Part shown: piece by piece, positions 46,155 to 58,492 of the stretch
How the letters are laid out: every line of letters begins with the position of its first letter
Numbering within the stretch: the first letter of the stretch is position 1
Origin: Adiantum capillus-veneris
Lineage: Eukaryota > Streptophyta > Polypodiopsida > Polypodiales > Pteridaceae
Direction: 5' to 3'
NCBI GenBank assembly: GCA_014529385.2
Contig: CM043944.1
Coordinates: forward strand, 171,547,740 to 171,611,739
Length of the DNA stretch: 64,000 nucleotides
Program-made: the position numbers and the translations under genes
The notes under the pieces: model-generated
Seen by the model: only the letters and a program-made list of their open reading frames with translations
What the model was told of the DNA's origin: nothing
Database searches by the model: none

Positions 46155-49046
46155 GTGCGTAGCAATACATCCAAAACACTATTAACGGATATCACCAAGG
46201 TGATGGTGCAAAGGATTTTGATTGTAGATCCACATGCAGGAGCGAGGAAGGTTCAAATGTGTTTTGCTAAAGAAATTATGAGTACAACACTTCTACACAG
46301 CAACACCGACAAGGGAAGTTTAGGGGAGCAACAGCTATGTGCAATCGCTAAGGAGTTGAGGCCATTGGTGGAAGATAATTGGTATGTGAATTTCTCAAAT
46401 TTTTATTTCAATACACAACTCTATGCTAAATTATTTTTGCTCTAAACACTAAGAACTTTGATAGGTTTTGAAGATCAGTGTCCAGTTTAGAGAGAGGTGG
46501 CAACAAAGAATCTTTTGGCATTGATGCACTCCTTAAGCTCAAGCAAGACTGCACATATGACTTGTTCCATGGAAGTAGGTTTCTTGGTCAAGGTAAGGAG
46601 GGAGACAGATGTTATGTCTTCAAAATGTCCACCATTGGTCCAACATCCGGTATGGACCTCGTGAACCAAATGAGACAAGATGGGGATGGCGATCTTCAAC
46701 ATGTGTGGATCTAGTTTGATCACACTAGATGCGTGAACGATTGGGTAGCTATGCCATGTCATGTCTATGATCCAAGGTACATGGTGCACCTTGACAGCAA
46801 TGTGGATTGACTTTGACTTTCCCTCTAATGATTTATTTATAGCATGTAGGACCTTCTGACTATTGCAACTTGTGAAATGAAAGAGGACGACACGGAATTG
46901 CAATGTTTTTTTTGGGAGTGGCTCAATGATGTAATGATGTCATGTGGGTGTGAAAGAGATAACTTTTTTGGCTTCATGGTGGACGAAGCTCAAGCAAATT
47001 AGAATGCAATCCGAATTGTTTTCAATGGTGGCGACAAGAATAATACAATGAGCAGTCGAGAGCGTTCTTGTCTTTTCCATTCAAAGCAAAGCTTGAATCA
47101 ACATACACCAAAGTATGTGGCGCAAGCTTCTCAACACATACACAAAGAAATGTGTGAGAAGTGGAGGCAAGAACCAACAAAAGATGCTATAGTAGCAGAG
47201 GCTTGTCTGATATGCCAATGGTGGCGTAAAGGTCATTGCATAGACCGTAACATTCCATACATGGAATTCATGGCTTAGGTGGTGGGGAATTTGCAGTGCA
47301 CATTGGGGTGGCATTATGACGTGTGTAGAAGGAAGCTCCGATGGACTAAACACTCTAAGAACAAACCTCGTCGAGAGCAAGCATGGCAGTTGGCTAGCAA
47401 GGGAGTGTTTTTGTAAACGCATTTCATTATATGATGCATGTACAACTGATCTAGAAAATTCCATCTTCCATTTCATACAGCCAGCCATGGAAAACACATT
47501 GGCAAGGGTCCATTGATACAGAAGCTTGCAGAGTGCCCTGAAAAACGTCTGAGTCAAGTAATAAGAGTAGTGAACAAGGCTACCGAGGGCACTCCAATGT
47601 ATAAACAATCAACTCCATTGACAGGAGATAAGGAGACATCAAGGCAAAAATAGAAGCAAATGAGGTTATCAATGTGGATGATGATGCATCGCATAGGCTT
47701 GCGACGTACAACTCGGTTACCAAAGCCTCTACCAAGGAGTAGAGTCACATGTAGTGGCACGCCAAGAGGAGGACGAAGGTGTGGAAGTAGTATTGCCGGT
47801 TCAAGCCTTGGTATACGGCCCCATATTTTGAAGGATATCCAAAGCATCCCAAAGGTGTGGTGTGTCATTTGTTTTGGTTTTGTCCGGATCATGCCTTGCA
47901 TTGCCACATAGTAGACCAAAACATTGAGCCGCAGCCTCAGCATCTACCACACATTTGGCTCGTTCATGTAGGCACCAACCTAGCTAAGGATGAGGTGCAA
48001 ATATTGCATGAAGGGGGGTATCAAGTGGAGTTCAAGAAAGAAGGAATCTCTCCTGTAACACCATTTTCTCTTACACAAAACCAAACCAATACTCCTTTCA
48101 AGTCAAAAGATACATCCTCTCCTCAAGGTAGTGCACAAGCCACAATGTGAGATGGTGTGAGTGTACGGTATTGGTCTTCCATTTCCAAGGACACTGCTTG
48201 AAAGATCAGTCTAGCACTAGAGCTGAGAGCAAAGGTCGTAGAAGAGATATGTAGGGAAGATGGTGTTCGTGATGTCTTCAAGTAGAGACCCAAAGTGAAG
48301 ATGGTCATGTTGAGTTGTACAATGTTTTTATTTGCAACCAACCATCGTGCACATGTCCAGAATTCATGGAATGGGTGACAAAGCAAAAAACATATCTTGC
48401 ATGTAAACATTTGTATTTAATTTTTCTGCGTGTGTTAGGGTTAAGCCAAAATGAGAACATGTTTATCCATCACCCAGTTCTGATAGATGCTGATATATTT
48501 AGGGCACTGAGCTGAGGTAGGACCTATGGATGCATAGCATTGGCCATTTCCAATTTCTTGTATGTCAGATCATGAAGTAGACAATACTACCAAGTTCTAA
48601 TTTGATTTTATGATGGCCACATTTTGGTGCATTGTTTTGGAATTTTTTCAATAATTGTCAAAATTGGAAGGTGGTTGTTTACGTGTCACATCGTGAAAAG
48701 TGCAAATAAAAAGAGTTTAATATTCCCACAATTGCTATTAATTGAGTGGGCTTGTAATATTTTTGTGAAACCATCCACTAGCTACAGTAGTGCACTTCTC
48801 TTTCTTTGCATGATGACCAACGATCTTGGAATAAGAATCAAGTCTGCGTGGGATGCCATGGAAGTTATTCCCAATGGAGAGACATTGTATGGAGACGAAT
48901 GGTTTAAGGAGGCTCTCAAGGCAATGATCAATGTGTATCACCTTTATCATTGCCGCACAAACCTCAATATGTGCACCTTGCTAAGCTTGAACGAGAAGGG
49001 ACAATTCGCTTTCTCTTGCTGGAAGAAGTTTGGACTCATCAGATAG
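46155..49046 (+). pseudogene. Mutator-like transposase remnant with SWIM zinc finger
   Basis: Plus-strand pieces in several frames. The catalytic-domain region includes GPTSGMDLVNQMRQDGDGDL, then WI, a stop and a FDHT segment (46636-46740). Next come the MADEAQAN-like FMVDEAQAN segment (46975), SSRERSCLFHSKQSLNQHT (47045) and HKEMCEKWRQEPTKDA (47140-47200). Near 48320-48410 is a SWIM finger, CTCPEFMEWVTKQKTYLACKH (CxC...CxH). A last open part (48810-49046) includes WDAMEVIPNGETLYGDEWFK. These are hallmarks of MULE-type transposases, which cut and paste DNA. There are many stops and frameshifts. Terminal inverted repeats were not identified. Confidence 0.8.
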
Positions 49047-49320
49047 GAGGATAAGGAGCAGCTAGGGAACATGTGAATCTTATTTTTCCACTTGAGGGAG
49101 CATTATTGCAAATCCCGGGGCTTCTAGAGGATGAACGCTTTTGGTGATCCTAAAGTGGTCTATGTGATGCAAGTGCAATAAAATGTAATGTTTCCTATGA
49201 TTAATGGATGTTCATCTTTCTAGTACCCTTGTCTCTATTGTTTTTTAAACAATTTGAAAGGTGGCACATCTTTGTCTATGTCTAAACCTTCCTACTATAT
49301 CACTACCTATCTCTATCCTC

Positions 49321-49324
49321 TTTG

Positions 49325-49398
<74 letters not shown>

Positions 49399-49422
49399 CC
49401 ATCGTTCCACCTTCACGCACCT

Positions 49423-49475
<53 letters not shown>

Positions 49476-49835
49476 CATTATCATCCTCGGAGGTCACATA
49501 TGACCCATGGGACCAAAAAAGAGAGCGTTACATTGGGGTTTTCAAAGAGATACATATCAGTTAGGGACTGAGGGTTCATTGGAAGGGAAAAGAGGCAAAA
49601 GGAAAATAGAAGATCCTAAGGGGTTCAAGAGACGGAGATACCGGTTTAGGAGTTTGAAACTCTTGGATGATGGATTTACCACCTCGGTAGACAACCCATT
49701 TACCTTGTTTACGAGCTTCGTGCATCTTCTTGAGTTCGCTAGATTTAAGCTTGAGTTGATGTGGAGTCAGTTTCTCGACGATCCAAAGCGCTCTTTCCTT
49801 GAGGAGGCAAGATTGTTACAGCAGTTTCATCCATG

Positions 49836-49921
<86 letters not shown>

Positions 49922-49957
49922 ACCATCGTTCCACCTTCACGCACCTTGGGGGGGGGG

Positions 49958-50051
<94 letters not shown>

Positions 50052-50227
50052 TAGAGAGATTTCATTATCGTCCTCGGAGGTCACATATGATCCATGGGAC
50101 CAAAAAAGAGAGCGTTACAGTGGGGTTTTCAAAGAGATACATATAAGTTAGGGACTGAGGGTTCATTGGAAGGGAAAAGAGGCAAAAGGAAAATAGAAGA
50201 TCCTAAGGGATTCAAGAGACGGAGATA
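49321..50227. repeat. duplicated (CT)n-spacer-(GA)n module
   Basis: A module is present twice (49328-49636 and 49839-50227). It consists of (CT)n, a 28-bp spacer (ACCATCGTTCCACCTTCACG...), (GA)n, then about 160 bp of unique sequence ending AGACGGAGATAC. In copy 2 the CT and GA arms are longer and a poly(G)10 lies in the spacer. The CT and GA arms are complementary, so each module can fold into a long hairpin. About 200 bases of unique DNA separate the copies. Confidence 0.9.
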
Positions 50228-50406
50228 CGCGTAGGATGTCTAAATGGAAATTTTTGGCCAGATTTGCACTGTGAGCACATGCACAGCTTCACAAGTTCCT
50301 TTTAAGCTATAATTTCAATTTTCAAGTCATTTGGATAAGTAAAAGTCAATTTCGCAGCTAATATGGAAAAAACGCTAACTTTGGATTACTGAGTGCAACA
50401 GGATCT

Positions 50407-52305
50407 ATGGCAGCCTCGAAGTCACCGGCAAAGAAGAAAATAATGACAATCAAAGATTATCTGGACGAGGTGGAACCCTTTGTCATTCCAGAAGGAACAT
50501 TAAAGCCCACCACCACCTGGATACAAGAGGATCTGTTAGAGTCCAATGACCTAAAGATCTACCACGGAGTGTTCAAAGACAATGGAGGCAATGTAATAGA
50601 GCTGCCAATGCTGCCAAGAGAGCTCAATGAATTTGTACGAAGCAAAATGGCTGGCTACTTGGAGAAAATTGACCTCCATAACTACTTCGAGGTGATACTA
50701 GCAGGGGTGGACATCAAAAGAGTATGGGAGTTTGTAACAAGCATCAAAGAGGATGGAGTGGCCAAGGTGATAGATTTACAAGGCAGACCAGATATAGAGA
50801 TCATAATCACGGAGCGGGTTGTAGCCCATGCACTAGACCTCTCCAATCAAGGAGACAGTGTAACAAAAAGAAGGGACGAAGTCAAGGTGTACAAAGAGAA
50901 AAAGGCCAATTACACCTTTGAAGACATTGCCAACCCAAAAGTGGCAATTATGTGCCAGTTGTACAACCCGTACTTCCACATGTGCACTACGAGACCACAG
51001 AAGTACAGGATGCCACCAAGTGCAATTGCCACGACGTTTACTTGGGCAATGAAAAAAGGCACCCCAAAGATAATCAAGTATGCGGCATACATACATGACA
51101 GCTTGGTAAAGATGGGCAACAAAAAGCCAACCTACATAGTGTCAGGAGAACTGATAACCAAGATGGTTTATGCAGCACTACACACTAAAGGAAGGTGGCT
51201 TGACCCACCATCTCAGAATGATTGGCTAAGGGTAAAAGAAGACAAGGAGGTTGAGGACAAACACGAAGAAAGGCAAGCTGAGGAGCATGAGCAAAGGAAA
51301 GAACTTGAGCCAAAGGAAGAGGCCAAGCCTGAGTCTGAGCAAAAAGGATTAGACGAGGCCTATTATGCATTTTTGGACCTGCTAGCTGCAGGCTATACAA
51401 AGGAAGAAGCCGCCACAGTCGCATTCGACTTGGCGAGAATAGGGTATAAAGATCAGATGCAAGGCATCTGGCTAGTGGAACTTAAAGAAATTGCTACAGA
51501 CACTGTAGACCTGCACCCGCCCTCCAATGACTGGGACGTGGTGATGACAAAGCTAGCTGGATTGCGAGCACAATCCATGGCTTCAGAGGAAGAAATGACG
51601 ACTCTCAAAGCCACTAAAGAACAGATCAAAAAGGAAGTGGATTCTCTGCAGGCACAAAGCCAAAGGCAAAAATAGAGAGAGGATGACCTGCAGGCCATGG
51701 CTCTACAAAACTACCAAGCAATGGAAGAAGCAAATGAGGTAGCAACAAAAAGAATACAAGCAGCTGAAGAAGAGTGTCTACAGCTCAGCAAGTCATTGCG
51801 AGATGCTGAAAAAGAACGAGATAATCTGACACTACAGCTGGTAGAAGAAACAAAAGAAGTAGAGGCCATGAGAAATGCCAAGGAAAAGGCAGAGATAGAA
51901 CAAGAAGCAAGCTTGGATGAAGTCCTTGAGCTCAAGGACCAATTAAAATTCAAATATCAAACCATCCAAAGGCTGCGAGCATCACCTGCTAGTGTTAGAG
52001 CTACGATCTCGACTCAAATCATTTCCGAGAGTCAAATATATGAAGAGCAAATGCAGGAACTTTAGAAGGAGCTGACTCTTGAGAAAAAGCAAAGGTTAAT
52101 GATGGCTGAAGGGTCTATCGCAATGCAAACAAGAATGGAGGACTTCCAAAACGCCCTACAAGAAGAAGTAGAGAGCATAAAGATAAAGCTCGAGAAGACG
52201 AAAAGAGTAAACGTTGAACTTAATGACCTCCTCGTGAATATGGGCAAAGAAGCTGAAGCGGAAAAGCAGACACTCCTCAGGAAAATTGAGGAGTTGAAAG
52301 GCCAG
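50407..52305 (+). pseudogene. element E coiled-coil ORF, 5' part
   Basis: Starts at ATG 50407 (MAASKSPAKKKIMTIKDYLD). It reads 633 codons in one frame with TAG stops at 51673 and 52063 and is then cut by element C. The first 250 residues are globular (VIELPMLPRELNEFV, GRPDIEIIITERVVAHALDL, RMPPSAIATTFTWAMKKG), resembling the putative plant transposon protein domain (inference). A Glu/Lys linker and long coiled coil follow (AEEECLQLSKSLRDAEKERD, EEVESIKIKLEKTKRVNVEL). It resumes in frame at 58709. The layout matches the element A post-pol ORF. Function is unknown. Confidence 0.65.
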
Positions 52306-53841
52306 TGATGGGGGCTTTTCACAAGCCAAGCTCCCATACCCCTCTTCTCTCATCCCCACCCCATGAAAACCCCCTCTTATGGAGGGAGTGATAAAAAGGC
52401 ATTGGAAAAAGTAAGAAAAAAATAAAGTATGATTATGTAAATATATAAGAAAGGTAAAATAGGCCACCTCATGCCTGCGGGGTAGCCCATCCCCACCTTG
52501 CCTCCTTTTTCTTCACTGTTGCCCCGCCGAGTGTCCCCTTTTCCTCTCCTCCACTCAAAAGGTCAACCCCCTCTCTCTTCCCCTTGTCCTTTCTCCTTTC
52601 TCTCTCCCTTGAAGCTACCCCACCCCCTGTCCTTACCAATAATGCACCCTAACTCACATACCACCTCTCCTATCTTCCAAAACAGTATACCCCACCCCCC
52701 CTTTTCTCTCTCCTACACTCTCCCATGATCCAAATACCCCCCTCTCTCTCTAAAATTCGAAATCTCTCTTGTCTTGTAGCCAGATGGCCTCCCCCACACT
52801 CACACACACTCAGTTTCACTGAAAAAGGTGCACATAGACCCATCCCCACCCAGTGGTTACCTGATTTTCTTGTGTTCACACACATCTGCACACAGATTCA
52901 CCTCTGAACACACTCCCCTATCTCCCCTCTTGTAGTTACTTTATTCTCCATGTCACCTCTCTTTTTTCCATTCACCCATCTCTCTCTCTTAGTCTCTCTC
53001 ATGAGACTGCTGTTCTGGCACATATACACACAGCCAGACAAGTGGGGCCCACAGTCACATGGCCTATGTAGATAATGATTTCTTCATTTCTAAATTCTAG
53101 AATTCCTCCCCCCTTCTCCCCTATATAAAGAGGGGTCACTATCACACTAAACACACACACAACATCACTAAAGAACACACTATGCATTGTGTGTGCCTAG
53201 TGCACACACACACACCAACACCATCACCATCACCGCAATCACCATGCTTGTCTTGAGCATGACCTCTACACCCTTGGCTATGGAAGATGAAGGGCAACTA
53301 AATGAAGGATGATGGCCATAATCCTCGTGCGAGTCTTCGCCATCAACTCCCACCTATCCGCCATGTGCTCTACCACTCTCTCCCTTCTCATTCCCCTACC
53401 CTATGCTCCCCATTTCATCGCCTAATTCTCTAAATAAAGCTTGAGGTTTTGTGAGTATGTTTTCTTGCAATGTTTTGCCCATGTGAGGTGTGCGGAATCG
53501 CCACCTAGTCTTGTGTTTTGGAGTGAGCTTGTGTATGTGTGAAGGGTGTGCGGATTCGCCATCGTTTTGTGATGCCTAAGTACTAAGCCGCTATACCCCC
53601 TCCCTCACTCTCTCTTTCTCTCTCTCACTTGATCTCATTCCCTTTCCTTTTCATCATTACTCCCAAGCATCCATCTCTCTTGGATGAAAACTTTGTTATG
53701 GTGGTGTGTTGTTTGTGTCCTAGCCGCTGAAGCTAGGTGGTGCCCCCCCTGTTTGCTTTACCATGACAGGCTCGAGGCGCGCCATTCGGTCCCCGCTGTT
53801 TTAGAGGCCGTCGGGGTTCGGGGTTCGCTTTGCTCCCGTCA
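52306..53841 (+). repeat. element C 5' LTR
   Basis: 1536 bp, TGATGGGGGC to CTCCCGTCA. It is nearly identical to 57158-58704, C- and CT-rich, with a TATA box and a poly(A) signal AATAAA (about 53434). Confidence 0.93.
53122..53130 (+). promoter_or_regulatory. TATA box of element C 5' LTR
   Basis: CTATATAAAG in a C-rich context. The counterpart in the 3' LTR is at about 57972-57980. Confidence 0.75.
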
Positions 53842-53843
53842 TT

Positions 53844-53863
53844 TGGTGCCCCCACGGAGGTTC
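53844..53863 (+). other. element C primer-binding site
   Basis: TGGTGCCCCCACGGAGGTTC, 2 bases after the LTR. It shares TGGTGCCCCCAC and GAGG with the PBS of element B, so both use the same or a very similar primer tRNA. Confidence 0.85.
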
Positions 53864-53914
53864 TTTTCATGAAACCCTTCAGTTTACAAGACTGAAACCC
53901 ATAAACTATTGTGA

Positions 53915-54380
53915 ATGGATGAATGGCTAGCAGGATTCGCTAATTGGATGACAGAAGAAGAAGAGCTCCAAGCACAACTAGACGAACTCCGCATCTCCAT
54001 CGAATCTCGAATGCCAGGCGTAACGGTAATCGATTTGCAGTGGGAGAGTCAACCAACACGCCAAACCCAGTGGATATACATAGGCCAAGTGCCAAGAAGA
54101 AGAAGGAGAAGGTCGAAACCATGTCCGCAACCTACAACCAACCCACAACAACAAAATGGAAGGAGCTCTACACAATAGAGAATCAACACTATTCTACTTT
54201 GAGAATCGGGTAACTCAAGTCACCGAGGTAATTATCAGAGTCAGTTTTCAAGTCGCACCTGATGATGCAGCACAGATAACGGAAGCATTGGCTCACACTC
54301 TCACTAGAGAAACTAGGGATCTACTGAGTTTGTTTGAGGAAAGAACACCACCCTCTCCCACAAGCTTGGACAGTGACTAA
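53915..54380 (+). other. element C upstream open frames
   Basis: Two overlapping short frames between PBS and gag. 53915-54178 (MDEWLAGFANWMTEEEELQA, with an Arg-rich RRRRRRSK patch) overlaps 54156-54380 (VTEVIIRVSFQVAPDDAAQI), perhaps one ancestral ORF with a frameshift. The second has a strand-helix pattern loosely like the next ORF. No known domain. Confidence 0.4.
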
Positions 54381-54397
54381 GCACCTCTAAGCTTCAC

Positions 54398-54616
54398 ATG
54401 AATCAGTACAACCTACCTCAAGACAGATCACACATACCAACATGTGTACGCTCAATCAAGGTAATACTGGACTTGAAGGCTCACTACCAGCACGTCATTG
54501 ACACCATGCTAGGTGGGGAGCGGTTTTTTGAGGTTCTGGCATCAGATCAGCCATTTGTCTTACCTTTGGTACAAGGCAATGTACCGTTTGAAGTTTTAAT
54601 CTATGTCCTAGTATAA
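54398..54616 (+). CDS. element C small pre-gag ORF
   Basis: 72 codons. It contains RSIKVILDLKAHYQHVID, then GGERFFEVLASDQPFVLPLV, and ends EVLIYVLV. The AS-x2-PF(V/I)LP pattern and hydrophobic end match the two small ORFs of element B (36631-36843, 36927-37139) at the same position before gag. Conservation in two elements of different age supports it as a real protein. Function is unknown. Confidence 0.55.
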   Translation: MNQYNLPQDRSHIPTCVRSIKVILDLKAHYQHVIDTMLGGERFFEVLASDQPFVLPLVQGNVPFEVLIYVLV

Positions 54617-54699
54617 GAGGGTATACACGCCTCCTTGTAAAGAAGAAAAAAACTTTTGCAAGTTAAGCAGTGTGTCTTTCTAGCTCTCTCTAAGTAATC

Positions 54700-55568
54700 A
54701 TGGCAAGTGTAGCATTTCCAACATTTAAAGGAAAGAAGGGGGAGGATTTGGTAACAGACTTCCTAGATGACTTTGAAGTAGCATGTGTAGTGAGCAACAA
54801 AGATACGGATGAATCCCGGGTTAGAATTTTTAAGCATCTCATGAAGCTAGAAGCTAAATCATGGTACAATGCACTTCCACAAGCAACCAAAGATGACTGG
54901 GAACCCTTAAAAACCGCTTTTAAGAGGCGCTTTGGGGGAGGTACCACTTCAGAAAAGTTGTGGGACAAGTTGAGAGACTTGAAGCAGGAGGGTCTTTTAG
55001 AATATGCCACCTATGAGTCCAAATTTGTGTATTTGTGGGAACGGTGGGTTGAGTCAGTGGCTAGGGGGGAAGCTGCACCTGATTTCTAAAAAAAGATCGG
55101 TTCACGCATGGCTTATGGCCGCTTCTCAAGGAGAAGGTGAAAGGTAGATTCCCGGCTACGTACGAGTTAGCCGTTGAGATTGCTCGCCTTAAAGACAAGA
55201 AGCTGCGAATGAAAGCCAAAGAAACCGAGTCAACAGAATCAGGAACATCGCGTCGACCAGCAACTACGAAAACCACCATTCCACCACCACCACCGGCTCT
55301 TGGGGTAAGAGATGACCAACAAGATATATTGGCCCATATTACTGACCAACTGCAGAATTTGTCTGTCCACTTAATACAGCAAGGGAGGCGTCAAGAAAGA
55401 GATCAAGACCCTAGAAGAGCACGACGACAAAACAGGGAGTATCACTGCTACAACTACGGAGAAGATGGTCACGGTATGTACTACTGTCCCAAACCACAAC
55501 AAAACTATAATAGAGAAGGTAGGAGGAACCAATTGTCACCCCGTAGAGAAAGAACACCCCCACCCTGA
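54700..55568 (+). pseudogene. element C gag (frameshifted)
   Basis: The capsid domain starts at ATG 54700 (MASVAFPTFKGKKGEDLVTD, AKSWYNALPQATKDDWEPLK, RFGGGTTSEKLWDKLRDLKQ). An indel at the A-run near 55088 shifts the frame, and it continues as KDRFTHGLWPLLKEKVKGRF. The zinc-knuckle-like motif is CYNYGEDGHGMYYC: the second Cys of CCHC is Tyr. It closes with TGA at 55566. It is colinear with element B gag over the whole capsid. Confidence 0.85.
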
Positions 55569-55688
55569 GCACCAGCCCCACCAACACAAATTCTACGTCC
55601 GCCACAATCACCACTTACAATCATCCTACGCCCACCACCAATTGGTACCCGTACACCAAGTATCATTGGTCTTGTAGAAGAGGTCAAA

Positions 55689-57116
55689 ATGAGTGTAACA
55701 GAAGAAGGATCAAGTAAGAAGACTATTCAAAGAACTCAAGCAGTGGAACAAGAGGTTAAAGAATCAAAAGATTCTACCCAGGTGCGGGAGGTAAGTCAAG
55801 AAAATTGTGTTACAAATGTGAGTACATCTTTAACCTTGAATGAAATAGGCACCAAAGCGATCAATCAACAGCATTGGGCAGTAAGGATAAGAAGGTGTAA
55901 AGTGTTGATTAGGCCTCGTCAGAGTAAGAGGAATGCAAAGGTCATGAAAGATACAAGAGAAGAGGAAAACCAGCCTGTTAGCAAGGCTTTGCAGAAGATG
56001 GACAACATATCAAGCAAAGGGGAGGGCTTTGAAAACGGAAGCCTGTGCACCAGCATGGACCCAGGACACTGTAGCAAGCTAAAGGAATCTTGCATCAAGG
56101 CAATTTCACTTGAGGACCATAACGAAGAGGTAAGTATGACTGAAGGTTTGGAGTTGGCTATTGCTCCAGAGGCTTGGCAGCCGAGCAAGACTTTATTGTG
56201 TAGTGTTATAGACTTGGAGATGGGTAATGCATCTAGTCTACTGAAAGATGTTATAAACTTGGAGATGGGTAATGCCTCCAGTTTATGTGAGGATGTTCAT
56301 AGTAAGTTTGATGATCAACATGTTGCCAACCTTTTAAGGATGTTCCAAACTCCTCTACAACACAGCATTGTGTTTGCATGGGATGCATCAGACCTATGGC
56401 TATGGCTAGCCGCTATAACATATAGAGAGAAGATCAGCATGGAGATAAGAGCAAAGGAGCCATGGATAGACAAAAGCCTAATAGAATGCAAGAATGAAGA
56501 CCTCATTCGCAATTTGGTACAATTTTTTACAAATAGCGCATCCTCTCTTTGGAGAAAGGTAAGTGGATTACGCTTGAATTTAAGCCGCAAGGTAGGTGGC
56601 TTGCTATTAGCATCAATAAAGGAAGCTGACATGTTTGAGCACACCCAAAAGAATCATGATATGCTTGCAGTTTTTTCTAATGGTAGTAAGCAAGACTCTG
56701 AAGACAACTTGAGCTCACCACACCAACAAGGCGGCCATATATGGTGGATTCTTGGTACACTCTTGGGAATCATAATTTTCAGCTCTGTCTTTGTAGGAGC
56801 CAAGATGCTCATTTCCCCTCTCGCTACTGGTGATTACAAATTTGGTCCAATTTGGCATGCAAATTTTATTGTTCAGACACTGCAAACAATGATCCTATTT
56901 TTCACTAGGGATCCAGGAGGACACTGGCACAAAGTTAAGGAAGCCATGGGCTTCCCCTTTAATCAACCGACACTATTCCAAGGAACAAGCTATCACCCGG
57001 ACCTGTTACAGATTCATGAATATCCCAGAAATCTCACCAATGGCCAAATGGAATGGCTAATTCAAAAGGCAACTCGATATCGGATCCTACAGCTAAGTGG
57101 AAGAAGAAACAGATGA
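55689..57116 (+). CDS. element C transmembrane-segment ORF replacing pol
   Basis: 475 codons open, in the gag frame after the TGA at 55566. The junction (QILRPPQSPLT) resembles the gag-pol junction of element B (QILCRPPPLAN). The protein has a polar first third, a 15-residue tandem repeat (IDLEMGNASSLLKDV then INLEMGNASSLCEDV), and a Trp/Leu-rich part (ASDLWLWLAAI). One strong hydrophobic segment (IWWILGTLLGIIIFSSVFVG, about residues 349-370) is followed by a C-terminal domain of about 100 residues. A single TM near the C-terminus gives an env-like layout, but no known env family was recognised; it could be captured host coding sequence. The frame is intact to TGA 57114. Confidence 0.6.
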   Translation: MSVTEEGSSKKTIQRTQAVEQEVKESKDSTQVREVSQENCVTNVSTSLTLNEIGTKAINQQHWAVRIRRCKVLIRPRQSKRNAKVMKDTREEENQPVSKALQKMDNISSKGEGFENGSLCTSMDPGHCSKLKESCIKAISLEDHNEEVSMTEGLELAIAPEAWQPSKTLLCSVIDLEMGNASSLLKDVINLEMGNASSLCEDVHSKFDDQHVANLLRMFQTPLQHSIVFAWDASDLWLWLAAITYREKISMEIRAKEPWIDKSLIECKNEDLIRNLVQFFTNSASSLWRKVSGLRLNLSRKVGGLLLASIKEADMFEHTQKNHDMLAVFSNGSKQDSEDNLSSPHQQGGHIWWILGTLLGIIIFSSVFVGAKMLISPLATGDYKFGPIWHANFIVQTLQTMILFFTRDPGGHWHKVKEAMGFPFNQPTLFQGTSYHPDLLQIHEYPRNLTNGQMEWLIQKATRYRILQLSGRRNR

Positions 57117-57136
57117 GCTAGAGACATGAATGCCTC

Positions 57137-57157
57137 TAGCCAAAAGGGGAGGGCTAA
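57137..57157 (+). other. element C polypurine tract
   Basis: AAAAGGGGAGGGCTAA directly before the 3' LTR TG, matching the PPT of element B. Confidence 0.8.
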
Positions 57158-58457
57158 TGATGGGGGCTTTTCACAAGCCAAGCTCCCATACCCCTCTTCT
57201 CTCGTCCCCACCCCATGAAAACACCCTCTTATGGAGGGAGTGATAAAAGGCATTGGAAAAAGTAAGAAAAAAATAAAGTATGATTATGTAAATATATAAG
57301 AAAGGTAAAATAGGCCACCTCATGCCTGCGGGGTAGCCCATCTCCACCTTGCCTCCTTTTTCTTCACTGTTGCCCCGCCGAGTGTCCCCTTTTTCTCTCC
57401 TCCACTCAAAAGGTCAACCCCCTCTCTCTTCCTCTTGTCCTTTCTCCTTTCTCTCTCCCTTGAAGCTACCCCACCCCCTGTCCTTACCAATAATGCACCC
57501 TAACTCACATACCACCTCTCCTATCTTCCAAAACAGTATACCCCACCCCCCCTTTTCTCTCTCCTACACTCTCCCATGATCCAAATACCCCCCTCTCTCT
57601 CTAAAATTCGAAATCTCTCTTGTCTTGTAGCCAGATGGCCTCCCCCACACTCACACACACTCAGTTTCACTGAAAAAGGTGCCCACAGACCCATCCCCAC
57701 CCAGTGGTTACCTGATTTTCTTGTGTTCACACACATCTGCACACAGATTCACCTCTGAACACACTCCCCTCTCTCCCCTCTTGTAGTTACTTTATTCTCC
57801 ATGTCACCTCTCTTTTTTCTATTCACCCATCTCTCTCTCTTAGTGTCTCTCATGAGACTGCTGTTTTGGCACATATACACACAGCCAGACAAGTGGGGCC
57901 CACAGTCACATGGCCTATGTAGATAATGATTTCTTCATTTCTAAATTCTAGAATTCCTTCCCTCTCCTCCCCTATATAAAGAGGGGTCACTATCACACTA
58001 AACACACACACAACATCACTAAAGAACACACTATGCATTGTGTGTGCCTAGTGCACACACACACACACCAACACCATCACCATCACCGCAATCACCATGC
58101 TTCTCTTGAGCATGACCTCTACACCCTTGGCTATGGAAGATGAAGGGCAACTAAATGAAGGATGATGGCCATAATCCTCGTGCGAGTCTTCGCCATCAAC
58201 TCCCACCTATCCGCCATGTGCTCTACCACTCTCTCCCTTCTCATTCCCCTACCCTATGCTCCCCATTTTATCGCCTAATTCTCTAAATAAAGGTTGTGGT
58301 TTTGTGAGTATGTTTTCTTGCAATGTTTTGCCCATGTGAGGTGTGCGGAATCGCCACCTAGTCTTGTGTTTTGGAGTGAGCTTGTGTATGTGTGAAGGGT
58401 GTGCGGATTCGCCATCCTTTTGTGATGCCTAAGTACTAAGCCGCTATACCCCCTCCC

Positions 58458-58492
<35 letters not shown>

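Noticed and set aside
49507-49836. 109-codon plus-strand frame and a stop-free minus frame over the same bases
   Set aside because: Part of the duplicated repeat module; neither strand shows a domain I can support.
50228-50406. 5' LTR or PBS of element E
   Set aside because: No similarity to the 59769-60703 LTR in direct orientation beyond short words, and no TGG-type primer site before the ATG; the element is taken as truncated.
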